Below are positions 6,460 to 13,321 of a stretch of DNA of 14,659 nt, piece by piece. The number at the start of each line of letters is the position of its first letter. Positions within the stretch are counted from its first letter, which is position 1. Under the pieces are notes generated by a model. That model worked only from the letters and a program-made list of their open reading frames with translations, did no database searches and had not been told where the DNA came from. Source of the stretch: Proteobacteria bacterium UBA6492. GTDB taxonomy: Bacteria; Pseudomonadota; Gammaproteobacteria; UBA6429; Thiohalophilaceae. Location: positions 1-14,659 of the forward strand of contig DJMK01000161.1 of NCBI GenBank assembly GCA_002436485.1, in the 5' to 3' direction. The translations under genes were made by a program, and so were the position numbers.

Positions 6460-6485
6460 TCACCTGTGGTCATGGCAACAGGTGA
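6460..6485 (+). repeat. 8-bp inverted repeat ahead of the phosphoesterase gene
   Basis: TCACCTGT (6460-6467) is perfectly inverted as ACAGGTGA (6478-6485) around a 10-base loop containing the alternative ATG at 6472. If transcribed it would form a hairpin about 28 bases before the preferred ATG at 6514. It could be an mRNA structure or a DNA operator. Confidence 0.4.
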
Positions 6486-6503
6486 AAATTCTAACAGAGA
6501 AGC

Positions 6504-6509
6504 GGGGGG
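6504..6509 (+). promoter_or_regulatory. G-rich ribosome binding site that decides the phosphoesterase start
   Basis: A run of six G residues, preceded by AGAGAAG (6496-6502), lies 4 to 11 bases before the ATG at 6514. Neither upstream in-frame candidate (GTG 6466, ATG 6472) has a comparable site. The ATG at 6514 also places the signal peptide at the very N-terminus. Confidence 0.5.
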
Positions 6510-6513
6510 TCGA

Positions 6514-7611
6514 ATGCCAATAAGATTCCTTCATAAATCCATTTACACTCGAGTAATTTCGTTTACAGCTGTCATTGTTCTCGTGCTGTATTTTTTACCG
6601 TTTGAAACAGTAACTGCGGCAACTGAGAATAATACCGATAAGGCTGTTATCGCTTTAATCGGTGATATGCCCTATAACGCCAGGCAAAGACAACAATTTC
6701 TGAACGTGATCGAGGAAATCAACGCTGCTGAGCTTGCATTTGTTATTCATGTTGGTGATTACTGGTTTGATGGTCTGGCATGGAATAAAAACAGTAAAGG
6801 CTTGCCACCGTGCAGTGACGAGGTGTTTGCAGACCGCCTGGAAATGGCTAAAAGCTTCAAGCACCCTTTCGTTATCACCCCGGGCGATAATGACTGGACC
6901 GATTGCTACCGAGCCAAACCACGCGCCTATGATCCCCTTGAGCGGTTGGCAAAGCTACGCAACATGTTCTTCCAGGGTGACGAAAGTCTTGGGCAACGTA
7001 TGATGAAGTTGAAGCGTCAGAGCAAACAGGAGAAATATGCGAAGTATGCCGAAAACGTGCGCTGGGTATATGCGGATGTTATGTTTGTAACGCTGCATAT
7101 GGTTGGCAGTAATAACAATCTCGGTCGCACAGCTGAAATGGATGCTGAATATCAAAAACGCAATGAGGCTAATCTCGATTGGCTGGATGAAGCTTTTTCA
7201 GAGGCAAACAGTAACGATAACAAGGCTATCATGATCATTGCCCAGGCCAATCCACAATTTGAAAACCGCTGGACTCCAACACAGAAGCGACGCTATTTAC
7301 TAGGTGGGCTCGGGATTAAACCAGCCAGTGAACAGAGAGAAACTGGTTTTGATGGTTTCCTTGACGCGCTCGAGGAGCATGTTATCGATTTTGGTAAACC
7401 AGTGGTGTACGTGCATGGTGATACGCATACCTTTAGGATAGACAAACCACTCATAGCTACTACCAGTCGACGCATGCTTGAAAATTTCACTCGTGTCGAA
7501 ACCTACGGCTTCCCGGATACGCACTGGTTACGAGTCAGTATCGATCACCAGGATCCCAACATATTTCAATTCAGGCAGGAGATTGTAGAGAAGAACCTGG
7601 TGGAACATTGA
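6514..7611 (+). CDS. Exported calcineurin-like metallophosphoesterase with altered metal-site motifs
   Basis: From ATG 6514 the product is 365 residues (381 if it starts at GTG 6466). Residues 1-35 look like a signal peptide: basic MPIRFLHK, a hydrophobic core ISFTAVIVLVLYF and a possible cleavage near TVTAA. The fold is that of calcineurin-type phosphoesterases. Motif I is LIGDMPY (D51; usual GDxH), motif II is HVGDYW (D82), motif III is PGDNDW (125-127; usual GNHD/E), and the last motif is VHGDTHTF (H301, H305; usual GHxH). The expected motif IV histidine appears as AQANPQF, without His. The two changed positions suggest either a distinct subfamily or altered metal binding. Function is unknown; it is probably a periplasmic phosphatase. 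It is divergent from tas and convergent with the FIST gene, 31 bases away. Confidence 0.85.
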   Translation: MPIRFLHKSIYTRVISFTAVIVLVLYFLPFETVTAATENNTDKAVIALIGDMPYNARQRQQFLNVIEEINAAELAFVIHVGDYWFDGLAWNKNSKGLPPCSDEVFADRLEMAKSFKHPFVITPGDNDWTDCYRAKPRAYDPLERLAKLRNMFFQGDESLGQRMMKLKRQSKQEKYAKYAENVRWVYADVMFVTLHMVGSNNNLGRTAEMDAEYQKRNEANLDWLDEAFSEANSNDNKAIMIIAQANPQFENRWTPTQKRRYLLGGLGIKPASEQRETGFDGFLDALEEHVIDFGKPVVYVHGDTHTFRIDKPLIATTSRRMLENFTRVETYGFPDTHWLRVSIDHQDPNIFQFRQEIVEKNLVEH

Positions 7612-7642
7612 TAAATCATAAACATGTTTGTATTTGTTGGCC

Positions 7643-8737
7643 TTATAAAAATAGTGTCAGCACACCGGTATAGCCATAGAGACGATTACCAGCGATTTCA
7701 CCATTGGCATAAAAGCCGACGATAGGGATATCCCCAAGTGTTTCGGCAATGAGCTCCATTTCTTTGTGTGCTTCACCGAACATATATTGACCGCGCCCCA
7801 GGCAAGAAAAATACAGCCCACCCTTGATAGTGCCTTTTGCACGGCGTTTGATGTTATTTAACATACGTTGCAGGTCTTCAACGGCAGTTTTGCCATCGCG
7901 CTTGCAGAACATGATGGGCACACCTGGTTGCAGATAGTCACCGATAGCAATTGCGCCGGTATTGACATCAATGCCTAACAGGTTTCTTACAAGGTAATCA
8001 CCCGTATCGGTGTCGGCAAGGGGAAAGCCGGCAAATATGTACCCACCGATTCTATTAAGATCGCGTGACAGCACTTCACCGATTTCTTCTTTCATCACAT
8101 CCAGCGCGGGTCGTTTATCAATACTGATAGCGATATTACTGTCACATTCGGTTAACTGGTGGATATTGCCAATCGGGGAGCAACCCTGGGTCAAGCCAGT
8201 CACGACGCTGACAGAGTCATCGAAAATAATGCCGGACAGGTTTCCTTCTACCAGTTCCCCGGCAACCTGGTAATAATAACTGTCTGAAGAGGTAAGACCG
8301 CCAACCAGGTAACCATTACCTATCTGGTCAGGCAACTGTTCTATCAGTTTGGCCAACTGGCCATTACGTGGATCACCATGAGTAACGGCAAGTCGAAAAT
8401 GGTCTGTTTGGGGTAAGGCAGGTATTTCCTGGCTGGATTTAAATACTGTGTATTGATCAGCAGATAGATCAGTAACCATTAATACGATAGCGGGTTGTTC
8501 ATAGAACTCGGTACGTGTGCAACAGATAGCCATGCCCACCGTGCCAATCCAGTGGGAAATCCCGGTTTGTGTTTCCAGTTCACGCAATATATTTGCCAGG
8601 TTATTCGCGTGGCTGTCAGTGACATAGATGAAGCCAAGCCCCGCGTCAGATGGGAGAGGCTGCAGTTGTTCGAGACAGGCATCAATGGCAGTTTGCCAGT
8701 CCTGTTGATGGCTTTTAGCTAGCAGGTAGTGGTCCAT
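7643..8737 (-). CDS. Stand-alone FIST-domain (sensor) protein
   Basis: This 364-residue cytoplasmic protein is made only of FIST_N (about 30-215) and FIST_C (about 216-350). Diagnostic blocks are GNGYLVGGLTSSD (140-152) in FIST_N, and GGLYFSCLGRG (306-316), then GFYANGEI (341-348) in FIST_C. FIST domains are proposed ligand-sensing modules, possibly for small molecules such as amino acids, and usually occur alone or next to signalling proteins. No output domain (GGDEF, kinase, methyl-accepting) is fused here. There is no clear Shine-Dalgarno before the ATG. A TATATA-rich dyad (8746-8755) sits about 9 bases upstream of the start, so a leaderless or very short-leader transcript is possible but unproven. 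The strong prkB terminator lies just upstream. Confidence 0.92.
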   Translation of the reverse strand: MDHYLLAKSHQQDWQTAIDACLEQLQPLPSDAGLGFIYVTDSHANNLANILRELETQTGISHWIGTVGMAICCTRTEFYEQPAIVLMVTDLSADQYTVFKSSQEIPALPQTDHFRLAVTHGDPRNGQLAKLIEQLPDQIGNGYLVGGLTSSDSYYYQVAGELVEGNLSGIIFDDSVSVVTGLTQGCSPIGNIHQLTECDSNIAISIDKRPALDVMKEEIGEVLSRDLNRIGGYIFAGFPLADTDTGDYLVRNLLGIDVNTGAIAIGDYLQPGVPIMFCKRDGKTAVEDLQRMLNNIKRRAKGTIKGGLYFSCLGRGQYMFGEAHKEMELIAETLGDIPIVGFYANGEIAGNRLYGYTGVLTLFL

Positions 8738-8762
8738 GTATCTATTCTATATAGATGAGCTA

Positions 8763-8798
8763 AAAAATAAAAAGCCGGGGTAATAACCCCGGCTTTTT
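8763..8798 (-). terminator. Intrinsic terminator downstream of prkB
   Basis: A perfect 12-bp stem (8769-8780 with 8787-8798, loop TAATAA) has a GC core GCCGGGG. On the minus strand it is followed by a T-rich tail (TTTTTATTTTTTA). It starts about 18 bases after the prkB stop codon. It separates prkB from the FIST gene on the same strand. Confidence 0.93.
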
Positions 8799-8816
8799 AG
8801 GATTATTCGCAGTACA

Positions 8817-9701
8817 TTAACCTTTTTTCTTTTTGATTAACTCATGAATAATCGGGTTCAGTATCAACTGCATCGCAAAGCCCATTTTGCCGCCGGGTAC
8901 CACGATGGTATTAGGGCGCGACATGAATGAGTCATCAATCATGTTAAGCAAGTAGGGGAAATCCACGGCACCGTGATCACGGAAACGAATTACCACGAAA
9001 CTTTCATCCGGTGTTGGTATATCACGCGCGATGAACGGATTCGAGGTATCCACGGTGGGTACACGCTGGAAGTTAATATCCGTGCGCGAAAACTGCGGGG
9101 TAATAAAATTCACGTAGTCATCCATGCGGCGCAGGATGGTATCTACGATCGCCTCGGCAGAATAACCGCGTTGTGCATTATCGCGGTGAATCTTCTGGAT
9201 CCATTCCAGGTTTACGATAGGCACTACGCCTACCAGCAGGTCGGTATGCTTGGCCACATCAACCTGGCCGTCAACCACACCGCCATGCAAACCCTCGTAG
9301 AACAACAGGTCTGTCTCTTCGCTGATCTCTTCCCAGGGTGTGAATTCACCGGGCTTCAGACTGGTACTCAGGCGTCCGTTATGCATAGCAGCCTCTTCAT
9401 CACTGTGCAGGTAGTATCGGCGCTTGCACTTTCCAGTCTTGCCATATGTCTCAAAGGTCTCGGCCAGCGTATCGAAGTGGTTAGATTCGGGGCCAAAATG
9501 GCTCAACTGCTTACCCTTGGCGGCAAATTCTTCGATAGCTACTTTCATCGCGGCACGGTCATAACGGTGGTAGCTATCACCCTCTATAACGAGCGGGTTG
9601 ATCTTCTCGCGGAAGAAGATGTGTTCAAAGGCGTTTTTGACGGTTGTGGTACCGGCGCCCGATGAGCCAGTGACGGCGATGACCGGGTGTTTAGTAGACA
9701 T
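8817..9701 (-). CDS. prkB: Class I (proteobacterial) phosphoribulokinase
   Basis: This 294-residue cytoplasmic enzyme should phosphorylate ribulose 5-phosphate to ribulose 1,5-bisphosphate using ATP, the RuBisCO substrate-forming step of the Calvin-Benson cycle. It aligns end to end with E. coli PrkB (289 residues). The P-loop is GSSGAGTTT at residues 12-20. D42 in IEGDSYHRYDR matches the catalytic-base Asp42 of the Rhodobacter enzyme. E136 in FYEGLHGGVV and R173-D174 in IQKIHRDNAQ correspond to other active-site residues. FITPQFSRTDINFQRVPTVD (199-218) is a class I signature. A perfect AAGGAG (9712-9707) sits 5 bases before the ATG. purD lies 143 bases upstream on the same strand. A strong terminator follows. 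No RuBisCO gene is in the window, and heterotrophs such as E. coli also carry prkB, so autotrophy is only suggested. Confidence 0.95.
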   Translation of the reverse strand: MSTKHPVIAVTGSSGAGTTTVKNAFEHIFFREKINPLVIEGDSYHRYDRAAMKVAIEEFAAKGKQLSHFGPESNHFDTLAETFETYGKTGKCKRRYYLHSDEEAAMHNGRLSTSLKPGEFTPWEEISEETDLLFYEGLHGGVVDGQVDVAKHTDLLVGVVPIVNLEWIQKIHRDNAQRGYSAEAIVDTILRRMDDYVNFITPQFSRTDINFQRVPTVDTSNPFIARDIPTPDESFVVIRFRDHGAVDFPYLLNMIDDSFMSRPNTIVVPGGKMGFAMQLILNPIIHELIKKKKG

Positions 9702-9735
9702 GGGTACTCCTTAAGCTCTTGATCAATATGATAAT

Positions 9736-9752
9736 TTTTATTCGGACTATAG
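9736..9752 (-). promoter_or_regulatory. Candidate promoter element of prkB (shared with the LTA-synthase gene)
   Basis: On the minus strand CTATAGTCCGAATAAAA contains a TATAGT -10 (five of six consensus). It lies 34 bases upstream of the prkB ATG, in a strongly A/T-rich stretch, and no good -35 is visible at 16-18 bases. Almost the same sequence occurs upstream of the LTA-synthase-family gene (13226-13243). Confidence 0.4.
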
Positions 9753-9844
9753 TAACTTATTGATATTACAATATTTTTTACCAAGTCCCCCAGAATTCGA
9801 GCCGCTTATTGTACTGAAATAGACCTGTCCTGTAACCCTAGACT

Positions 9845-11143
9845 TCACTTGTTGGCGGATGAGTCTTTTTCCCGGGCAATGGCCCGATAACCAATGTCAT
9901 TACGGTAGTAGGCACCGTCCCAGCTGATCTTACTCAACCGTTGATAGGCTTTTTGCTGAGCCTCACTGACCGAATCACCAAGCGCTGTTACGCACAGCAC
10001 GCGGCCACCACTGGTTACCACGTCACCATTGGCAAGGGTGGTACCAGCATGAAACACCTTGACGTCTGGTGTGGTGTCATCAAGCCCACGTATGACCTTG
10101 CCCTTGTCATAGCTGCCGGGATAGCCACCGGCAGCCATCACCACGCCGAGAGAGGCTCGTGGTTCCCATTCTGCCGTAACGGCCTCGAGCTTTTGTTGAA
10201 GCGCAGCCTGACAAAGTGCTACCAGGTCTGACTTGAGACGTAGCATGATTGGCTGGGTTTCCGGGTCACCAAAGCGTACATTGTACTCGATCACCTTTGG
10301 GGTGCCATTCGCACTAATCATCAGTCCCGCATACAGGAAACCGGTATACGGGTGGCCTTCAGCCGCCATCCCATTCACTGTAGGCTCGATCACTTCATGC
10401 ATGATGCGCTGGTGTATTTCATGGGTCACCACGGGAGCAGGTGAGTAGGCACCCATTCCGCCGGTGTTGGGACCCGTGTCCCCTTCACCAACTCGTTTGT
10501 GATCCTGGCTGGTTGCCATCGGCAGAATGTGTTGGCCATCGACCATGCAAATGAAACTGGCTTCCTCGCCTTCCAGGTATTCTTCAATAACCACCCGGTG
10601 ACCGGCATCACCAAAGGCATTACCCGACAGCATATCCTCAACCGCGGCAATGGCCTGTTCCTCGCTCATGGCGACGATCACGCCTTTACCGGCTGCGAGC
10701 CCATCGGCCTTGATCACGATGGGTGCTCCTTGCTCCTTTATATAGTCAATAGCAGCCCGGGTGTCGGTAAAATTCTGGTAGTTGGCCGTAGGAATATTAT
10801 GTCGAGCAAGGAAATCCTTGGTAAACGCCTTGGAACCTTCCAGCTGGGCTGCGCCCTGGCTGGGACCAAAGCAGGCCAGGCCATTGGCCTTGAACTGGTC
10901 AACGATGCCTGCAACCAGCGGTGCTTCGGGGCCAATGATAGTGAGGTCGATTTGTGTTTCTTTGGCAAAGTGAATTAACGCAGAAATGTCCTCCGCACCG
11001 ATGGGCACATTTTCCATGTTGGTTTCCATGGCAGTGCCAGCATTGCCCGGTGCCACGAATATTTTTTCCACCACGCCTGACTGGGCCGCCTTCCATGCCA
11101 GGGCATGTTCGCGACCGCCGTTTCCCACCACCAGTACTTTCAT
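9845..11143 (-). CDS. purD: Phosphoribosylamine-glycine ligase (GAR synthetase)
   Basis: This 432-residue monofunctional PurD catalyses the second step of de novo purine synthesis: 5-phosphoribosylamine plus glycine plus ATP gives glycinamide ribonucleotide. The N-terminal motif GNGGREHALAWK is at residues 7-18. The ATP-grasp core contains KADGLAAGKGV (145-155), GDTGPNTGGMGAYSPAP (221-237) and the metal-binding NVRFGDPETQ (288-297). The length matches bacterial PurD proteins, with no fused PurM or PurN. An AGG-containing site (minus-strand GCAGGTAG) lies a few bases before the ATG. purH, the common neighbour, is not adjacent here. Upstream on the same strand is the LTA-synthase-family gene, 76 bases away, with a palindrome in between. 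No terminator is evident after purD. Confidence 0.97.
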   Translation of the reverse strand: MKVLVVGNGGREHALAWKAAQSGVVEKIFVAPGNAGTAMETNMENVPIGAEDISALIHFAKETQIDLTIIGPEAPLVAGIVDQFKANGLACFGPSQGAAQLEGSKAFTKDFLARHNIPTANYQNFTDTRAAIDYIKEQGAPIVIKADGLAAGKGVIVAMSEEQAIAAVEDMLSGNAFGDAGHRVVIEEYLEGEEASFICMVDGQHILPMATSQDHKRVGEGDTGPNTGGMGAYSPAPVVTHEIHQRIMHEVIEPTVNGMAAEGHPYTGFLYAGLMISANGTPKVIEYNVRFGDPETQPIMLRLKSDLVALCQAALQQKLEAVTAEWEPRASLGVVMAAGGYPGSYDKGKVIRGLDDTTPDVKVFHAGTTLANGDVVTSGGRVLCVTALGDSVSEAQQKAYQRLSKISWDGAYYRNDIGYRAIAREKDSSANK

Positions 11144-11172
11144 TTTTTCTACCTGCCTAAATTTTCAAAGGC

Positions 11173-11203
11173 GCACTATGCATAGTGCAAAGGTCGAGAT
11201 CAA
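11173..11203 (-). promoter_or_regulatory. Candidate purD promoter overlapping a 16-bp perfect palindrome
   Basis: GCACTATGCATAGTGC (11173-11188) is a perfect, loopless 16-bp palindrome. On the minus strand TTGATC (11203-11198) and CATAGT (11180-11175) are spaced 17 bases apart, each four of six to consensus. This would place the transcript start near 11168, about 25 bases before the purD ATG. The palindrome covers the -10, as a repressor operator would. It does not match the PurR box. It resembles an NtrC half-site pair but with an extra base in the spacer. Confidence 0.35.
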
Positions 11204-11219
11204 GCAGATAAAGCGATTT

Positions 11220-13217
11220 TTATTGTTCAATTTTATTGTTATGCAGCATGTACTTGGTAGTTTCATAAATACCGAAACATAATTGTTGCATTTGTTGTGC
11301 AATTTCAGGGTGTTTATCGAATAGATTTATTCTTTCGCTACTATTATCTAGTGCAAATAATTCAGGATTGCTGCCATCTTCCAGCGAGCGAAAGAAAAAC
11401 GTTTCACTAAGCAGGCCGATTCGTGCATTTTTGCCATGCAAGATAGTAAACGCATAGCGATTATCATCGAATTGAGGATCAAACAGGTCGCGTCCCATCG
11501 TGGTATTAATATGGGGTGTACCTGTCAGGCTGGCGAGAGTTGGAATGATGTCAACTTCGCTGGCAACGCGTTGTATGATTCTTGGCTTACCAAGTAATTT
11601 TGGCGCATAAAAGAGTAGTGGAGTATGTAGACCAGATAATTCGAGTTGTGTCAGGTAGCTTTGACTATGCTCACCGGCATAGCCGGTGATGCCATGATCG
11701 CCAAAGAACACAAAGATGGTGTTGTCGAAATATTTTTCTTTGCGGGCTGTTTCCATAAAAAAGGCAATACTGTGATCCATGAACCTGAAAGAGTTGAATT
11801 CATCGTTACTTATAAAACCAGCCTTTTTCAGAAGCTTTTTATCAACCTGCTTTCGCTCAAAACCACGGGTGTCTTCAGGAATATTGTAGGGTCGATGGTT
11901 TCCAGCAGTCTGAATAATGGCAAAAAACGGTTTTTCCTTTGTACGCAATACTCGGTTCGCTTCCTCGAACAGGTGCAGATCAGAAATACCCCACACATCC
12001 ATGCGCGGAGAGTCGTAACTACCTTCTTCATAAAGGTGCAGACCGGGAATATTGTGCGAGAGAATACCGCGAATATTACCCCAGTTAGCGCTGCCACCAA
12101 TAAAATAGAACTTCTCGTGATTGGTTAAATGACGGATTACGGTATGCTGCTCAACGACCAGCGGATTGCGTGACGAGGTTTTATTCGGTTCGATATCCGG
12201 CAGACTGGTTATACCAGCAAACACCGAACGAGCAGTACCAGCATGGGGCGTATAAAAATGACGGAAAGCAATGCCATTTGCATGCAGCTTGTCAAAATAG
12301 GGCGTTGGATCGAGTGGATTGTCAAACGCCCCTGTCTTGTATCCGGCAAAGGATTCCAGGTAGATCATGACTATATTCGGAGTTTGATCTAACCTGGCCG
12401 GTGGATTGACCGTGCGGCGAAAGTTGAGTGTATTTTTATTCGGCTCGGTTACACCCAGGTAACGGCTGATTAAATCATAATACTGTGCTGTTTTTTCACG
12501 ATCAAAGGTGATTTCCTTGTTTTTGATCGTGTTGGCGAAATACAACACCGGGTTACTGGCAACGGCGGCCGCATACGCATGCGTACTGAAAAAGGCATCA
12601 CTCCAGCGTAACGGGTACCAGGAAAACTTGCCAAACATCGCAAATACGAACACGAAGAAACTCAGTGGTGCCACCCACAATTTGTGCCGTTTTTTGAGTG
12701 GGATTGGTTGTAAATTCGTAAAGTAGCGCATCAGCCTGTTTACAACCCAGGCATCAAGCGCAATCAGGAAGATAAACAGCATCGACCATGGAATGATGGC
12801 GTAAGATTGCCATGCCATGGTCATGGAAGTCTGGAAGTTGGCGAGAAAACGCAAGACTGTCGCATCGACACGTTTGTGCAGGTAGGCATAATGACCAAAA
12901 TCGACCAGGTAAAAAACCAGTACAGCACTGGCAGCCAGTACCAGGTAACCCAGCCAACAATAGTGGGCAATCCTGTTATTGAAAGGACTGAATGGTTTAA
13001 TCCAGCCAAGCACAAACAGCGGAATCAGGACATACAGCGTCAGGCGCAGGTCGAACTTGGTGCCAAGATAGAAAGAATAAAGCAGGTCACCCGTAGGCAC
13101 CGGGTCGGCCGGGTTATTGAAAATAAACCAGAAAATCAGGCGCAAGCCAAACAGGATAGCCAGCGTCAACAGGCTAATGGCGACAATAAAACCGATCAGG
13201 CGTGGAATGCGAGTCAT
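11220..13217 (-). CDS. Membrane-embedded LTA-synthase/sulfatase-family phosphotransferase
   Basis: This 665-residue protein has about five N-terminal transmembrane segments (roughly 8-33, 55-72, 86-105, 140-160, 182-200) and then a large periplasmic sulfatase-fold domain (from about 278). The metal and catalytic residues of this superfamily can be placed: E288 in MIYLESF, nucleophile T328 in HAGTARSVFAG, H441 in TAGNHRPY, and D507-H508 in FFGDHG. LtaS makes glycerol-phosphate polymers in Gram-positives; Gram-negative relatives such as OpgB/MdoB move phosphoglycerol to osmoregulated periplasmic glucans. This protein is most likely an envelope phosphoglycerol- or phosphoethanolamine-type transferase, but its donor and acceptor cannot be read. 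The Shine-Dalgarno is weak, and the ATG sits only about 12 bases from the predicted transcript start. It is divergent from the purple-acid-phosphatase-like gene. Confidence 0.9.
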   Translation of the reverse strand: MTRIPRLIGFIVAISLLTLAILFGLRLIFWFIFNNPADPVPTGDLLYSFYLGTKFDLRLTLYVLIPLFVLGWIKPFSPFNNRIAHYCWLGYLVLAASAVLVFYLVDFGHYAYLHKRVDATVLRFLANFQTSMTMAWQSYAIIPWSMLFIFLIALDAWVVNRLMRYFTNLQPIPLKKRHKLWVAPLSFFVFVFAMFGKFSWYPLRWSDAFFSTHAYAAAVASNPVLYFANTIKNKEITFDREKTAQYYDLISRYLGVTEPNKNTLNFRRTVNPPARLDQTPNIVMIYLESFAGYKTGAFDNPLDPTPYFDKLHANGIAFRHFYTPHAGTARSVFAGITSLPDIEPNKTSSRNPLVVEQHTVIRHLTNHEKFYFIGGSANWGNIRGILSHNIPGLHLYEEGSYDSPRMDVWGISDLHLFEEANRVLRTKEKPFFAIIQTAGNHRPYNIPEDTRGFERKQVDKKLLKKAGFISNDEFNSFRFMDHSIAFFMETARKEKYFDNTIFVFFGDHGITGYAGEHSQSYLTQLELSGLHTPLLFYAPKLLGKPRIIQRVASEVDIIPTLASLTGTPHINTTMGRDLFDPQFDDNRYAFTILHGKNARIGLLSETFFFRSLEDGSNPELFALDNSSERINLFDKHPEIAQQMQQLCFGIYETTKYMLHNNKIEQ

Positions 13218-13225
13218 GCTTGTGA

Positions 13226-13243
13226 TTTTACTCGGGACTATAG
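13226..13243 (-). promoter_or_regulatory. Candidate promoter element of the LTA-synthase-family gene
   Basis: On the minus strand CTATAGTCCCGAGTAAAA holds a TATAGT -10 (13242-13237, five of six consensus). It ends 8 bases before the ATG, which implies a very short leader. It matches the prkB upstream element at 9736-9752 except for one substitution and one inserted base. A recognisable -35 is not seen; TTCATC at 18 bases is a poor match. Confidence 0.4.
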
Positions 13244-13321
13244 ATACTTTTACAATGTTCGATGAAGTAACGTGTGAACGAGCGCTAGTTTAGCAGCCAT
13301 CAACCAGCGATATCAAAGACA

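Noticed and set aside
6466..6513. A GTG or ATG (6472) extension of the phosphoesterase gene
   Set aside because: No ribosome site precedes them, ATG 6472 sits in a predicted hairpin loop, and the extension would precede the signal peptide.
8973..9665. A 230-codon plus-strand frame opposite prkB
   Set aside because: It lies entirely inside a clear phosphoribulokinase gene, on the opposite strand, and its translation shows no domain. It is a shadow frame caused by codon bias.
10499..10978. A 159-codon plus-strand frame opposite purD
   Set aside because: It is antisense to the conserved ATP-grasp core of PurD and has no recognisable features.
11173..11188. The purD palindrome as a true NtrC site or as a terminator for the upstream gene
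   Set aside because: GCAC and GTGC are separated by 8 bases rather than the 7 of glnA NtrC sites, no -24/-12 promoter is visible, and no T-run follows on the minus strand.
11646..12128. A 160-codon plus-strand frame opposite the LTA-synthase-family gene
   Set aside because: It is antisense to a well-supported catalytic domain and has no family features or ribosome site.
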